Assembly: GCF_041435495.1 (NCBI RefSeq)
Contig: NZ_CP108644.1
Location: 3,271,501-3,335,500 of the forward strand
Length of the DNA stretch: 64,000 nt
Direction of reading: 5' to 3'
From: Streptomyces sp. NBC_01116
Lineage (GTDB): Bacteria; Actinomycetota; Actinomycetes; Streptomycetales; Streptomycetaceae
Part shown: piece by piece, positions 9,442-18,159 of the stretch
Layout: each line of letters starts with the position of its first letter
How positions within the stretch are numbered: position 1 is the first letter of the stretch
Position numbers and translations under genes: made by a program
The notes under the pieces: model-generated
Databases searched by the model: none
What the model was told of the DNA's origin: nothing
What the model saw: the letters and a program-made list of their open reading frames with translations, nothing else

Positions 9442-9947
9442 GTCGCGCGCCACCGCCCCTGGCCTCCTGCGACGGCGAGCACGAGTGCGTGTGTTCCGGC
9501 CAGACCAGCGGCTGTCGTTCCGCTCCTACGGGCAGGCCTTCTCCTACGGGCGGGCCTGCTCCTACGGGCCTGCCTTCCTGGGCGAACTCCCCGAAGCTCG
9601 GGTTCCGGGCTTCGGGCGTCGGGCGTCGGGCTTCGGGACGGTCGGGTCACTCTTCCGGGGGATACGTGAGCGGGTCCCGGCCCGAAGCTCGGGTGCCGGG
9701 ACTCGGGCGTCGGGATGCGGGACCCGGGGTTCGAGCGTCTTCTTTAACCGGTAGGCAGAAAAGGGGGTTTGGGGAAAACCTCCCCTACCTCCCTGCCCCG
9801 TCACGGCCAGGAAGTATGACTAATCGTGACGGCTTGCGGCACAGCGTCACGACTGCTTACGGTGCGAGAACCAAACGACCCCGACACGGTGTTAGAGCAC
9901 CAGGCCGGGGTCTCACCACAAGATCGATAACCCAGAAAGCCGATCCC
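9442..9947. other. Repeat-rich intergenic region upstream of the HTH/zinc-ribbon gene
   Basis: There are two blocks of imperfect direct repeats. From 9518 to 9580, CTCCTACGGGC-like units occur three times. From 9592 to 9730, GAAGCTCGGGTTCCGGG is repeated imperfectly, mixed with GGGCGTCGGG units. An AT-richer patch near 9735-9800 precedes the regulatory hairpin at 9877-9912. Open frames here are a consequence of the repeats. Confidence 0.45.
9877..9912 (+). promoter_or_regulatory. Nested hairpin in the 5' leader of the HTH/zinc-ribbon gene
   Basis: The outer arms GACCCCG (9877-9883) and CGGGGTC (9906-9912) enclose an inner stem GGTG/CACC with a TTAGAG loop. The structure ends 35 bases before the ATG. 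It may be an operator or an RNA control element. Confidence 0.4.
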
Positions 9948-11039
9948 ATGGCTACCCAGCACCTTAGCCCTGCCCTGCGTGCCCCAGCAGCCTCAGCCGC
10001 GTACCCGATGGCCAAGCCCGGCTACGGCAAACGTTCCGCACCGGACCAACAGGCCCGTACGCGGCACGACTTCGCTCTCCTGCCGACCCGTGAGCGGTAC
10101 GTCGCCGGGTTCGTCGACCACCTCCCCGAGGGTGCGGCGATGAGCGTGAAGACCCTCGCGAAGCAACTCCCGCTCTACGGCCAGCAGGCCATCTCGACGG
10201 CTCTCACCGCCTTGTCCGTCGCCGGGCACCTGCGGCGCGTACGGTGCGCGGGCGGTGCGGGCGACGAGACCCGCTGGGTCTTCCGCACGTTCTGGTCGCG
10301 CACGGCACGCGACAACGAGTGGTGGAACACCTACCTCGCCACCGAGAAGGCCGCGCTGGCGGCAGCGCCCGCACCGGCGATGTCCGCCCCCGATATGACA
10401 CCGCCGCCATCTTGGGGCCCGGCCGAGGAACCACTGCCGCCCGCCCCGGAGAGCCTCGACACGGACCGGGCCCCCGAACCCACCGCCGTACCGCAGCAGC
10501 GCACCCCGTCCCCCGCACCGGGCGCCGAATCCGCACCGGACGCTGCGGACGCCGCTCCCGTGAAGCCCCACCCCTCCGAAGCCGGCCGGTCTCCCGCCTA
10601 CCTCGCCCTGGCCCGCCTCGGCCGCGACGACCACCGCCTGGCCCTCTCCGCCGACGACTGCACCGCCCTCGAACCGCAAGCGGCGCAATGGCTCGCCCGG
10701 GGCGTGAGCATCGACTACCTGACCCACGCCCTCACCGCAGGACTCCCCGCCCAGGTCGACAGCCCCCTCGGCTTCATCCGCCGCCGCCTCACCGACAAGA
10801 TCCCACCCCAACTGGCCACGGAGAACTCCCAACCCGCCACCCCCGCCCCAACCCGCCGCCTCCTCATGGAATGCACCGACTGCGGACGCCCCGGCCAGCC
10901 AGAAGCCCTCCCCGACGGCCTCTGCCGCCCCTGCCGCACAACCCACACCCGAAACAAGGAGCACACGACCCACCCCGCCCACATCGCCCACGTCAAAGCA
11001 CACATGAACAACCTCCGCGACCTGCTCAAACCCGTCTGA
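9948..11039 (+). CDS. HTH (MarR-like) protein with C-terminal double-CxxC zinc ribbon, adjacent to the CRISPR leader
   Basis: A 363-residue protein starting at the ATG at 9948. Residues 35-115 form a winged helix (TRERYVAGFVDHLPEG, then LAKQLPLYGQQAISTALTAL and GHLRRVR). A Pro/Ala-rich linker follows at about 145-220. A helical domain lies at 220-300 (SIDYLTHALTAGLPAQV, then LGFIRRRLTDKIP). At about 309-331 there is a zinc ribbon, CTDCGRPG plus LCRPCR. Related proteins are common in Streptomyces as lone regulators. It ends 267 bases before the first CRISPR repeat and reads the same way. Whether it affects the array is unknown; no Cas motif is present. Confidence 0.7.
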   Translation: MATQHLSPALRAPAASAAYPMAKPGYGKRSAPDQQARTRHDFALLPTRERYVAGFVDHLPEGAAMSVKTLAKQLPLYGQQAISTALTALSVAGHLRRVRCAGGAGDETRWVFRTFWSRTARDNEWWNTYLATEKAALAAAPAPAMSAPDMTPPPSWGPAEEPLPPAPESLDTDRAPEPTAVPQQRTPSPAPGAESAPDAADAAPVKPHPSEAGRSPAYLALARLGRDDHRLALSADDCTALEPQAAQWLARGVSIDYLTHALTAGLPAQVDSPLGFIRRRLTDKIPPQLATENSQPATPAPTRRLLMECTDCGRPGQPEALPDGLCRPCRTTHTRNKEHTTHPAHIAHVKAHMNNLRDLLKPV

Positions 11040-11306
11040 CCCCCACAGTCCGGCCGGTCCCACGGCCCTGGCATACCGAAGCCACCAGCAAGCAGCACTC
11101 AGCGACACCAAAGCCCGCTTGCGACGGGACGATGGCCACCCATCCCCTCAACACACCACCCCTCAAGGCCCCGGAAAGGGCAGAATCACCCCCAAGCCTG
11201 TAGAGCTTCGAGCAAAGCCGTTCGCACCACGGAGGGCAATATGTCCGTTTCTCAAGAAGTGGGTAACTTCCGCCCCGCCGCCACATAAACCCGCAGGTCA
11301 CGAACT
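11040..11306 (+). promoter_or_regulatory. Probable CRISPR leader
   Basis: This 267-base stretch lies at the end of the array where repeats are identical, and so at the expected insertion end. It is less GC-rich than its surroundings near 11205-11290. It should hold the promoter for the array transcript and the adaptation signals. A 15-codon open frame with a good ribosome site lies within it (11241-11288). Confidence 0.6.
11241..11288 (+). CDS. Possible 15-residue leader peptide or gene remnant in the CRISPR leader
   Basis: The frame MSVSQEVGNFRPAAT is preceded by GGAGGG five bases before its ATG and stops 18 bases before repeat 1. The ribosome site is the only support for translation. It could be a true micropeptide, the start of a gene that the array displaced, or chance. 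Confidence 0.25.
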   Translation: MSVSQEVGNFRPAAT

Positions 11307-12189
11307 GTGGTCCCCGCGCACGCGGGGGTGGCCCCCGCCGCTGGAGCGCGGCGACCTTCTGGAGATCGTGGTCCCCGCGCACGCGGGGGTGGCCCCGTTC
11401 GACAAGACGCGGAACGAGTGGACCGACGGTGGTCCCCGCGCACGCGGGGGTGGCCCCCAGGACGGGTGGCTGACCCCGGGCAACCCGAAGTGGTCCCCGC
11501 GCACGCGGGGGTGGCCCCTCCTCGATCTCGACGAGGCTCGCGATGCCTTTGTGGTCCCCGCGCACGCGGGGGTGGCCCCTACCACAAGGAGAACCTCATG
11601 GGTCTGTTCAGGTGGTCCCCGCGCACGCGGGGGTGGCCCCGGTGCGGTGACCAGGTCGGCGCTCGGGTCGGCGTGGTCCCCGCGCACGCGGGGGTGGCCC
11701 CGCCCGCCTGACCGCCGGGCAGTGCCTCGACTCGTGGTCCCCGCGCACGCGGGGGTGGCCCCCGAGTCCGCGACATCGCCGCCGTGGTGGCCGGGTGGTC
11801 CCCGCGCACGCGGGGGTGGCCCCGTGGGCGACAGAAAGTCCCGCCCCGCTGGTTCGTGGTCCCCGCGCACGCGGGGGTGGCCCCGCGGCGGCGGCCTGCG
11901 CCTGCCCCTGGGCCGTGTGGTCCCCGCGCACGCGGGGGTGGCCCCGCGTGCGGACGTCGCGCTGCGAGAGGCGATCAGTGGTCCCCGCGCACGCGGGGGT
12001 GGCCCCTCGGGGACCCCCGCCAACCTCGCGTGGGCGTCGTGGTCCCCGCGCACGCGGGGGTGGCCCCTGGCCGACGTCGTTCTGGGCGGCCTGGAGGAGG
12101 TGGTCCCCGCGCACGCGGGGGTGGCCCCGACTTCGAGCACCCTCAGCCAGTTGTGAGGGTGTGGTCCCCGCGCACGCGGGGGTGGCCCC

Positions 12190-12282
12190 CTCGATCTGGG
12201 CATGTCGTTCGCCCGGGAGCTGTGGTCCCCGCGCACGCGGGGGTGGCCCCCTCGATCTGGGCATGTCGTTCGCCCGGGAGCT
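12190..12282 (+). repeat. Tandem duplication of one spacer-repeat unit in the CRISPR array
   Basis: Spacers 12190-12221 and 12251-12282 are identical over all 32 bases (both start CTCGATCTGGGC) and are separated by one repeat. A 61-bp unit has therefore been duplicated, by recombination between repeats or by repeat acquisition. Confidence 0.95.
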
Positions 12283-15025
12283 GTGGTCCCCGCGCACGCG
12301 GGGGTGGCCCCCTGATGACCCTGCCCCCCGCTCGCGGGTGCTCGTGGTCCCCGCGCACGCGGGGGTGGTCCCACGGACTGCTGGGGGATCAGCGCCATCA
12401 CGGTGTGGTCCCCGCGCACGCGGGGGTGGTCCCGCTACCGGATCATGACCGGCCGTGGCACGTGTGTGGTCCCCGCGCACGCGGGGGTGGTCCCACGGCC
12501 TTGAGGTTCTTGGTGGTGTCGACCTGGTGGTCCCCGCGCACGCGGGGGTGGTCCCAACCTCTTGTACTCCAAGGGCGTCGCCGTGGTGTGGTCCCCGCGC
12601 ACGCGGGGGTGGTCCCAGCCCGACCAGCTCGGCCCCGGCCCACTCCCGGTGGTCCCCGCGCACGCGGGGGTGGTCCCCGCCCGCGACGAACATTTCGCGC
12701 AGGGCTCGGGTGGTCCCCGCGCACGCGGGGGTGGTCCCTTTCTCGATGCGCACTTTGGTGCCGGGGTAGGGGTGGTCCCCGCGCACGCGGGGGTGGTCCC
12801 GTGCCGGTGAGTTCGTACCGCGTCGACTGAGTGTGGTCCCCGCGCACGCGGGGGTGGTCCTACCTAGACCCGCCCGAGAACACGACCTACGCCGTGGTCC
12901 CCGCGCACGCGGGGGTGGTCCCTCGACCAGGTCGCCGTCGCGCTCGATGCGGAAGTGGTCCCCGCGCACGCGGGGGTGGTCCCGCGGTCGCCGCCCCTCT
13001 CGAAGAGGCGTACCGGTGGTCCCCGCGCACGCGGGGGTGGTCCCTCCACCGACGGGTGCAACACGAGGGCCGAGGTGTGGTCCCCGCGCACGCGGGGGTG
13101 GTCCCTGGTCGTGAATCGGCGCGGCAAAGTCGCTGCGGTGGTCCCCGCGCACGCGGGGGTGGTCCCGGCACGACCGTGCCGAGCAGCGGCCACATGATGT
13201 GGTCCCCGCGCACGCGGGGGTGGTCCCTCTGCGTGAACCTCTGGCCCCGGCTATCACCAGTGGTCCCCGCGCACGCGGGGGTGGTCCCACCGGGATCCTG
13301 TACTTCGCGGTCCCGTTCTTGTGGTCCCCGCGCACGCGGGGGTGGTCCCTGGGACGCTGAGAAGGGGTGTCAGTGTCAGGGGTGGTCCCCGCGCACGCGG
13401 GGGTGGTCCCCCCGGCGGCGGCACGCTTCTCGGCGTCGGCGGGTGGTCCCCGCGCACGCGGGGGTGGTCCCGGCTGCTGCTGACCAACCGTGGCGGTGGG
13501 ACTGTGGTCCCCGCGCACGCGGGGGTGGTCCCGAACGGGTGGGAGTACCCGCGCGAGCCGGGACGTGGTCCCCGCGCACGTGGGGGTGGTCCCGGTCAAC
13601 CCCGCCGGGTGGGAGCAGGTCTCCGGTGGTCCCCGCGCACGCGGGGGTGGTCCCCCGCCGGGGTGGTTACCAACTTCTTTGACGCTGTGGTCCCCGCGCA
13701 CGCGGGGGTGGTCCCGCCTTGAGCTGGGCCGGGCGGGACAGGCCCGGGTGGTCCCCGCGCACGCGGGGGTGATCCCATGTAGAGCGGGAGTTCCGGCGCG
13801 CGGGCCGGGTGGTCCCCGCGCACGCGGGGGTGGTCCCAATGCCAGCGGGCATTATGTGCGGCGAGTGCGGTGGTCCCCGCGCACGTGGGGGTGGTCCCGT
13901 GGTGCTGCCGGACATGCCGGACGTCGGTGTGTGGTCCCCGCGCACGCGGGGGTGGTCCCGGCTTCCCCTTGATCATGTGCGCGTAACGCTGGTGGTCCCC
14001 GCGCACGCGGGGGTGGTCCCGAGGCCATCCTCCTCATCGGCCCGCCGCCGGTGTGGTCCCCGCGCACGCGGGGGTGGTCCCGGCGCTCCGAGGAAGCGGT
14101 CAGACGCTCGGAGGTGGTCCCCGCGCACGCGGGGGTGGTCCCGTCTCCGGCCAGTCGGCCAGGCCCCGGATGTCGTGGTCCCCGCGCACGCGGGGGTGGT
14201 CCCGAGACCTCGGCCGGTACCTCAAGGTCCCGCACGTGGTCCTCGCGCACGCGGGGGTGGTCCCGCCTGCGGGGTGATCCGTTCCGGCTGGATCTTGTGG
14301 TCCCCGCGCACGCGGGTGGTCCCGCACTAGGGTTGGGGCTCGATGACCCCTTCCCGTGGTCCCCGCGTACGCGGGGATGGTCCCGGCGTGCTGGACCTCC
14401 GGACCAGCAACTTGATGTGGTCCCCGCGCACGCGGGGGTGGTCCCCAGAGCGTGAACACGGACGCGTAGCCCGTCGCCTGGTCCCCGCGCACGCGGGGAT
14501 GGCCCCTCCGGGAGCGAGGCCACCAGCTACGCGCTCCGGTGGTCCCCGCGCACGCGGGGGTGGTCCCGCCAGCAGCGACGCGATGGTCTTGCCGGACCGG
14601 TGGTCCCCGCCCACGCGGGGGTGGTCCCGTCATCGGGCCCGTGTGGATGCCCGGTCTGGCGTGGTCCCCGCGCAGCGGGGGTGGCCCCGACTACACCGCT
14701 CTGTTCGCGGAGGGGTACGTACGGTCCCCGCGCGTGCGGGGGTGGTCCCGCCACCGCGTGCGCCCGGCAGAATCCATAGGCGTGGTCCCCGCGCACGCGG
14801 AGATGACCCCCACCACCGGGGAGCCGTGCGCGCAGAGCGTGCGTGGTCCCCGCGCACGCGGGGTTGGTCCCGGGAGCTACTACGGGTGGCACGATGCCGT
14901 GACGTGGTCCCTGCGCGTGCAGGGGTGGACCTCAGCGGACGCCGCACGCCCTGGGCCTTCCTGGTTCTTCCCCGCGCACGCGGGGGTGGCCCCGGCACCA
15001 ACAACCTGCTCACCGGCGACGCGCG

Positions 15026-15117
15026 CTGGTCCCCGCGTGTGCGGGGCTGGTCCCCGCGTGTGCGGGGCTGGTCCCCGCGTGTGCGGGGCTGGTCCCCGCG
15101 TGTGCGGGGCTGGTCCC
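15026..15117 (+). repeat. 21-bp satellite created inside one CRISPR repeat
   Basis: Four head-to-tail copies of a 21-bp unit (starting CTGGTCCCCGCG) are followed by CTGGTCCC, with no spacers between. The unit equals a repeat minus its last eight bases. Because each repeat begins and ends with TGGTCCC, slippage between these ends would add 21 bases at a time. Removing the extra 63 bases restores the 61-base period. Confidence 0.9.
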
Positions 15118-15328
15118 CACTGAGCGAGGCGTTCGTCGGCCTCGGCCTGGTGGTCCCCGCGCCTGCGGGGGTGGTCCCTCGTCAGACCTACTACGTCCCT
15201 TGTGGGGAAAGTGGTCCCCGCGCACGCGGGGGCGGTCCCGGCTAGTCGCACCCCCACTGCATCCCCTGAGCTGGGGTGTTACGGCGACCGCTGGAAGGAC
15301 AGTTCGTCTGTGTCGGTCATGCCCTGGG

Positions 15329-16180
15329 TCAGCCGAGGGAGTCGATGGCCTTCACGATCAGGGCCCGCGCCTGCGCGCCGTACACCGCGGTCTGCCGCAG
15401 CTCCTCGAATGCGCTCGCGTACAAGGCGATCTCGCTGGGCTGGGTGATCCGGACCCGGGCCGAGACCAGCTCGACCGAGACGAGGGAGTCGTCGTAGACG
15501 TGGAACGTCTCGCGCGGCCACTGCTGGCGGTGCGCCGTGGTCGGGATGATGCCGAGCGACACAGCCGGAAGGGCGCCGGCGGTGAGGAGGTGGCCGAGCT
15601 GGGCGGCCACCGCGTCGGCGTCGCCGATCCGGTAGTGGAGTACGGCCTGCTCGATGAGGAGAACGAAGCGGCGGCCCCGCTCGTGGATGATGCGCGAGCG
15701 GTCGACCCGGGCGCGGGCAGCTTCGGCGCTGTCGTCGACCGGCAGCTCGCGGAAGCGGGCGCTCATTCCGAGGATGGCAGCCGCGTACCCCTCGGTCTGA
15801 AGGAACCCTGGCACGAGCGAGGAGGAGTAGACGCGGAAGAGCTCGGTCCGCCGGAAGAACGCGGTTGAGCTGTTCTGCAACTGCTTGAGTCCGTGGCGGA
15901 TCTGGTGGCGCCACTCGGTGTACATCGACTCGGCGTGGAGCGACTGGGCGATGAGGTCTTCGGCCAGTGCCTCCGCATCGGCGGCACGACACCAGCGGCG
16001 GATGTCGCTTGTAGAAGGGGCGGTGCGGGCGTTCTCGATGCGGGACGTCTTGGCGTGGTGCCAGCCGCACCCGGCGGCGAGCTCGGTGACCGTGAGCCCG
16101 GCTCCCTTGCGGAGGTCGCGCAATCGCTTTGCGACGACTTCGCGCGCGGCCTGGGCCGAGGAGGAGGGGGAGGGGGTCAT
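15329..16180 (-). CDS. XRE-family regulator with DUF5753 (Scr1-type) C-terminal domain
   Basis: A 283-residue protein. Residues 14-75 are a Cro/CI-type helix-turn-helix (RLRDLRKGAGLTVTELAAG, then HHAKTSRIENARTAPS). Residues 100-280 are the DUF5753 domain, with TELFRVYSSSLVPGFLQTEGY and WPRETFHVYDDSLVSVEL. These Streptomyces proteins normally pair with a DUF397 partner and are linked to developmental control. No DUF397 gene is beside this one; a damaged DUF6879 gene is directly upstream (16206-16749). It ends 90 bases after the last CRISPR repeat, in convergent orientation to the array. Confidence 0.85.
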   Translation of the reverse strand: MTPSPSSSAQAAREVVAKRLRDLRKGAGLTVTELAAGCGWHHAKTSRIENARTAPSTSDIRRWCRAADAEALAEDLIAQSLHAESMYTEWRHQIRHGLKQLQNSSTAFFRRTELFRVYSSSLVPGFLQTEGYAAAILGMSARFRELPVDDSAEAARARVDRSRIIHERGRRFVLLIEQAVLHYRIGDADAVAAQLGHLLTAGALPAVSLGIIPTTAHRQQWPRETFHVYDDSLVSVELVSARVRITQPSEIALYASAFEELRQTAVYGAQARALIVKAIDSLG

Positions 16181-16205
16181 GTGCCGGCCTGTCCGGGTGC
16201 GGTCG

Positions 16206-16749
16206 TCAGCGGATCTCGTACTGATCGTGCGCTACGCCTCGGCCCCACACGGCTTCGAACATCTCGCCGCACAACTTCACCGCTGACGGGTCGGTGGTGT
16301 GCTCCGGGCCCTGCGACGAGCCGTCGCCTGCGAAGTGGTTCCACCGGACGAGGCGGTCGTCGAACAGCCAGAAGTCATTGCCGGGCAGGGCGATGTCGGA
16401 GGCGTGGCGGCGGGGCAGCCACCGCACCTGTTCGCCGGCCGCGATGTTCGTGAAGGTGCCTGAGTGCTCGTAGCGGATGTACTCGCTGGCGGGCTCGGAC
16501 ACGATGCGGGCCCGGCGGATGACGACGCCGCGGCCTACGGTCTCGGCGACCAGGTCGAGCCAGGGCCGCCACCAGGACGCACGGTCCGCAGGGTCGTGGC
16601 GGAAGCCGTCCCGCCATTCGGCGGGCTTCGAGTTCGGGGCTCGGCTTCCACCCCTGAAAGACGAGCTCGCCCTTCCCCCGGTCGACCCACACGGTTGAAC
16701 TCTCGTCGTCGCCGGTCTGCGGGTCGATTCCGATGAACTGTAGCGACAT
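16206..16749 (-). pseudogene. Deletion-fused remnant: start of a small upstream gene joined out of frame to a truncated DUF6879 gene
   Basis: An ATG at 16749 with ribosome site GGAGGTG opens about 42 residues (MSLQFIGIDPQTGDDES onward) that look like an intact gene start. Near 16615-16640 the sense shifts by one frame. From there on the +1 frame reads EWRDGFRHDPADRASWWRPW and then the full DUF6879 C-terminal part (YIRYEHSGTFTNIAAGEQ, then ALPGNDFWLFDDR) to a stop at 16206. The N-terminal half of DUF6879 and the end of the upstream gene are missing, so an internal deletion is the simplest cause. A 98-residue product from the GTG at 16502 is still possible. DUF6879 function is unknown. Confidence 0.6.
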
Positions 16750-17058
16750 GGGGCACCTCCGGCTGAGGGGTGTGCAGTTGTGTGCTTCTCTGCACTTCAC
16801 TCTCACCAGTGAAGAGGGGAATGTGACTCGTCAAAGGGCCTCCGAGTTGGATGGGGATGGGGCCGGGATGGTCGGCGACCGCCCAGCAGGTCGTGGGCGC
16901 GTCAGGGATGAGGGTGCTGCGCTGTGCGAGCAGTTGGTCGACTACAGTGCGGTGCGGGCCGTGACTGGCGCTGAGGTGGAGCACCACCGGGGAGCGGTCT
17001 GACGAGACGTCGTTGCCGTGCGCCTGGGCGAGTAGTCAGCAACGCCTGGAGGACAATC
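16750..17058. other. Divergent gap between the DUF6879 remnant and folD
   Basis: About 300 bases. An 89-residue open frame crosses it (16733-17002), but it overlaps the start of the leftward gene and has no family resemblance. It probably holds the promoters of both flanking genes. I could not identify boxes with confidence. Confidence 0.4.
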
Positions 17059-17925
17059 GTGTCCGCGACTCAGACGGCCCAGCTCATGGACGGCACCAGC
17101 CTTGCCAAGCGCATCGTCGAAGAGGCTGCTGCCAAGGCGGCGGAGATTTCACAAGGCACGGGCACTGCCCCGTGTCTGGCGACCGTATTGGTAGGAGAGG
17201 ACCCCGCGTCGGTCACGTACGTCCGCATGAAGCGGGCGAGGTGCGCAAAGGCAGGTATCCAGTCCCGGCACATCAGTCTGCCTGCCACGACCACGACCGC
17301 TGAGCTGATCGACACCCTCGCCGGCCTGTCCGCCGATCCGGAGGTGCACGGCATCCTGCTCCAGCATCCTTGCGGCCCGCACATCGACGAGCGCGCGGCG
17401 TTCGAGGCGATCGCCCCGGAGAAGGATGTCGACGGGGTCACGATGCACTCCTTCGCCGCGATGAGCTTTGGCCTGCCGGGCTTCGTGTCCTGCACGCCGG
17501 GCGGCATCATGCGACTACTGGAGGCATACGACGTCGACCTCGCCGGCAAGCGCGCCGTCGTCGTGGGCCGCAGCGCAATCCTCGGCAAGCCGGTGGGCAT
17601 GCTCCTGCTCGCCAAGGACGCAACGGTGACCTACTGCCACTCCCGCACGGCCGACCTGTCGGCGGTCATCCGGGAAGCGGACGTCGTGGTAGCGGCCGTG
17701 GGACGCCCCCGGCTGATCCGGGGTGAGGACATCAAGCCCGGCGCGATCGTGATCGATGCCGGATACAACCCGGGCAACGTCGGCGACGTGGACTTCGACA
17801 CCGCCTTCACCCGCGCCCGTCTGATCACCCCGGTGCCTGGCGGCGTCGGGCCTATGACCATCGCCGTTCTGCTCGCACAGACCGTGGACGCCGCCGCAAG
17901 CCAGCTCGGAATCCAGCACCACTGA
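17059..17925 (+). CDS. folD: FolD-like methylenetetrahydrofolate dehydrogenase/cyclohydrolase, divergent paralogue
   Basis: A 288-residue protein from a GTG start. FolD interconverts 5,10-methylene-THF and 10-formyl-THF with NADP. The catalytic YxxxK is present as YVRMKRARC, followed by DVDGVT, SCTPGGIM, the nucleotide loop GRSAILGKPVGMLL and the family signature PVPGGVGPMT. The substrate-site stretch that normally reads QLPLP is here QHPCG, so the enzyme is an atypical branch. A standard copy is expected elsewhere in the chromosome. It sits among DUF-type regulators and gene fragments, suggesting an accessory copy in a transferred or reshuffled block. Confidence 0.85.
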   Translation: MSATQTAQLMDGTSLAKRIVEEAAAKAAEISQGTGTAPCLATVLVGEDPASVTYVRMKRARCAKAGIQSRHISLPATTTTAELIDTLAGLSADPEVHGILLQHPCGPHIDERAAFEAIAPEKDVDGVTMHSFAAMSFGLPGFVSCTPGGIMRLLEAYDVDLAGKRAVVVGRSAILGKPVGMLLLAKDATVTYCHSRTADLSAVIREADVVVAAVGRPRLIRGEDIKPGAIVIDAGYNPGNVGDVDFDTAFTRARLITPVPGGVGPMTIAVLLAQTVDAAASQLGIQHH

Positions 17926-17936
17926 CCTGGGGAAGG

Positions 17937-18143
17937 TCATTCGGACTCTTTCGGACGGCGGCGCGCGGGGATGCCGAGGTCGACGGGCGGGCGTTGCGCG
18001 CGGCGCTGGGTCTCGTCCCTCCTGCTGCGGAGGAAGGTGAGGGTGAGGTCGATGCCTTCGATCTCACCGATCCAGCCTTCGGCTTCCGCGCGGGCCCGGC
18101 GGTCGAGCAGGTCGGCTTCCAGTTCCGCGAGGCGGGGCAGCAT
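17937..18143 (-). pseudogene. Short helical C-terminal fragment, possibly of a recombinase or integrase
   Basis: A 68-residue frame, MLPRLAELEADLLDRRARAE followed by GWIGEIEGIDLTLTFLRSRR, is a well-formed amphipathic helix pair with natural codon use. It resembles the helical tail of some actinobacterial site-specific recombinases as far as I recall; this is a weak recognition. No catalytic domain lies upstream on this strand, so it is either a tiny gene or a leftover 3' end. It overlaps the region leading into the methyltransferase fragment on the other strand. Confidence 0.3.
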
Positions 18144-18159
18144 CTTGAGCGGCAGCTAC

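Larger units (their letters stand above)
11307..15239 (+). CRISPR. Type I-E-like CRISPR array: 64 repeats of 29 bp, 63 spacers of mostly 32 bp, no cas genes nearby
   Basis: The repeat begins GTGGTCCCCGCG, continues CACGCGGGGGTGG, and ends CCCC or TCCC. Its CCCCGC/GCGGGG dyad is the hairpin cut by Cas6e in type I-E systems. Starts recur every 61 bases from 11307. Exceptions are one 33-base spacer (12739-12771), two shortened repeats (14297, 14661) and one internally expanded repeat (15026-15117). My hand count of starts fits exactly 64 repeats. Repeats 1-17 end GGCCCC and repeats 18-48 mostly GGTCCC. From 14236 on they accumulate mutations, so the leader is on the left and transcription runs rightward. 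No cas1, cas2, cas3 or Cascade gene lies in the 64 kb, so effectors must act in trans or be absent. Confidence 0.98.

Noticed and set aside
9489..9947. Upstream extension of the HTH/zinc-ribbon gene to 9489
   Set aside because: The added 153 residues come from GGGCGTCGGG-type DNA repeats and cross the leader hairpin. The ATG at 9948 fits the family start.
11298..13839. Long open frames through the CRISPR region (up to 743 residues, with GPPPRARGP and RTRGWS repeats)
   Set aside because: They are translations of the 29-base repeats in all frames. The 61-base period keeps frames open by chance, and no ribosome site or family match is present.
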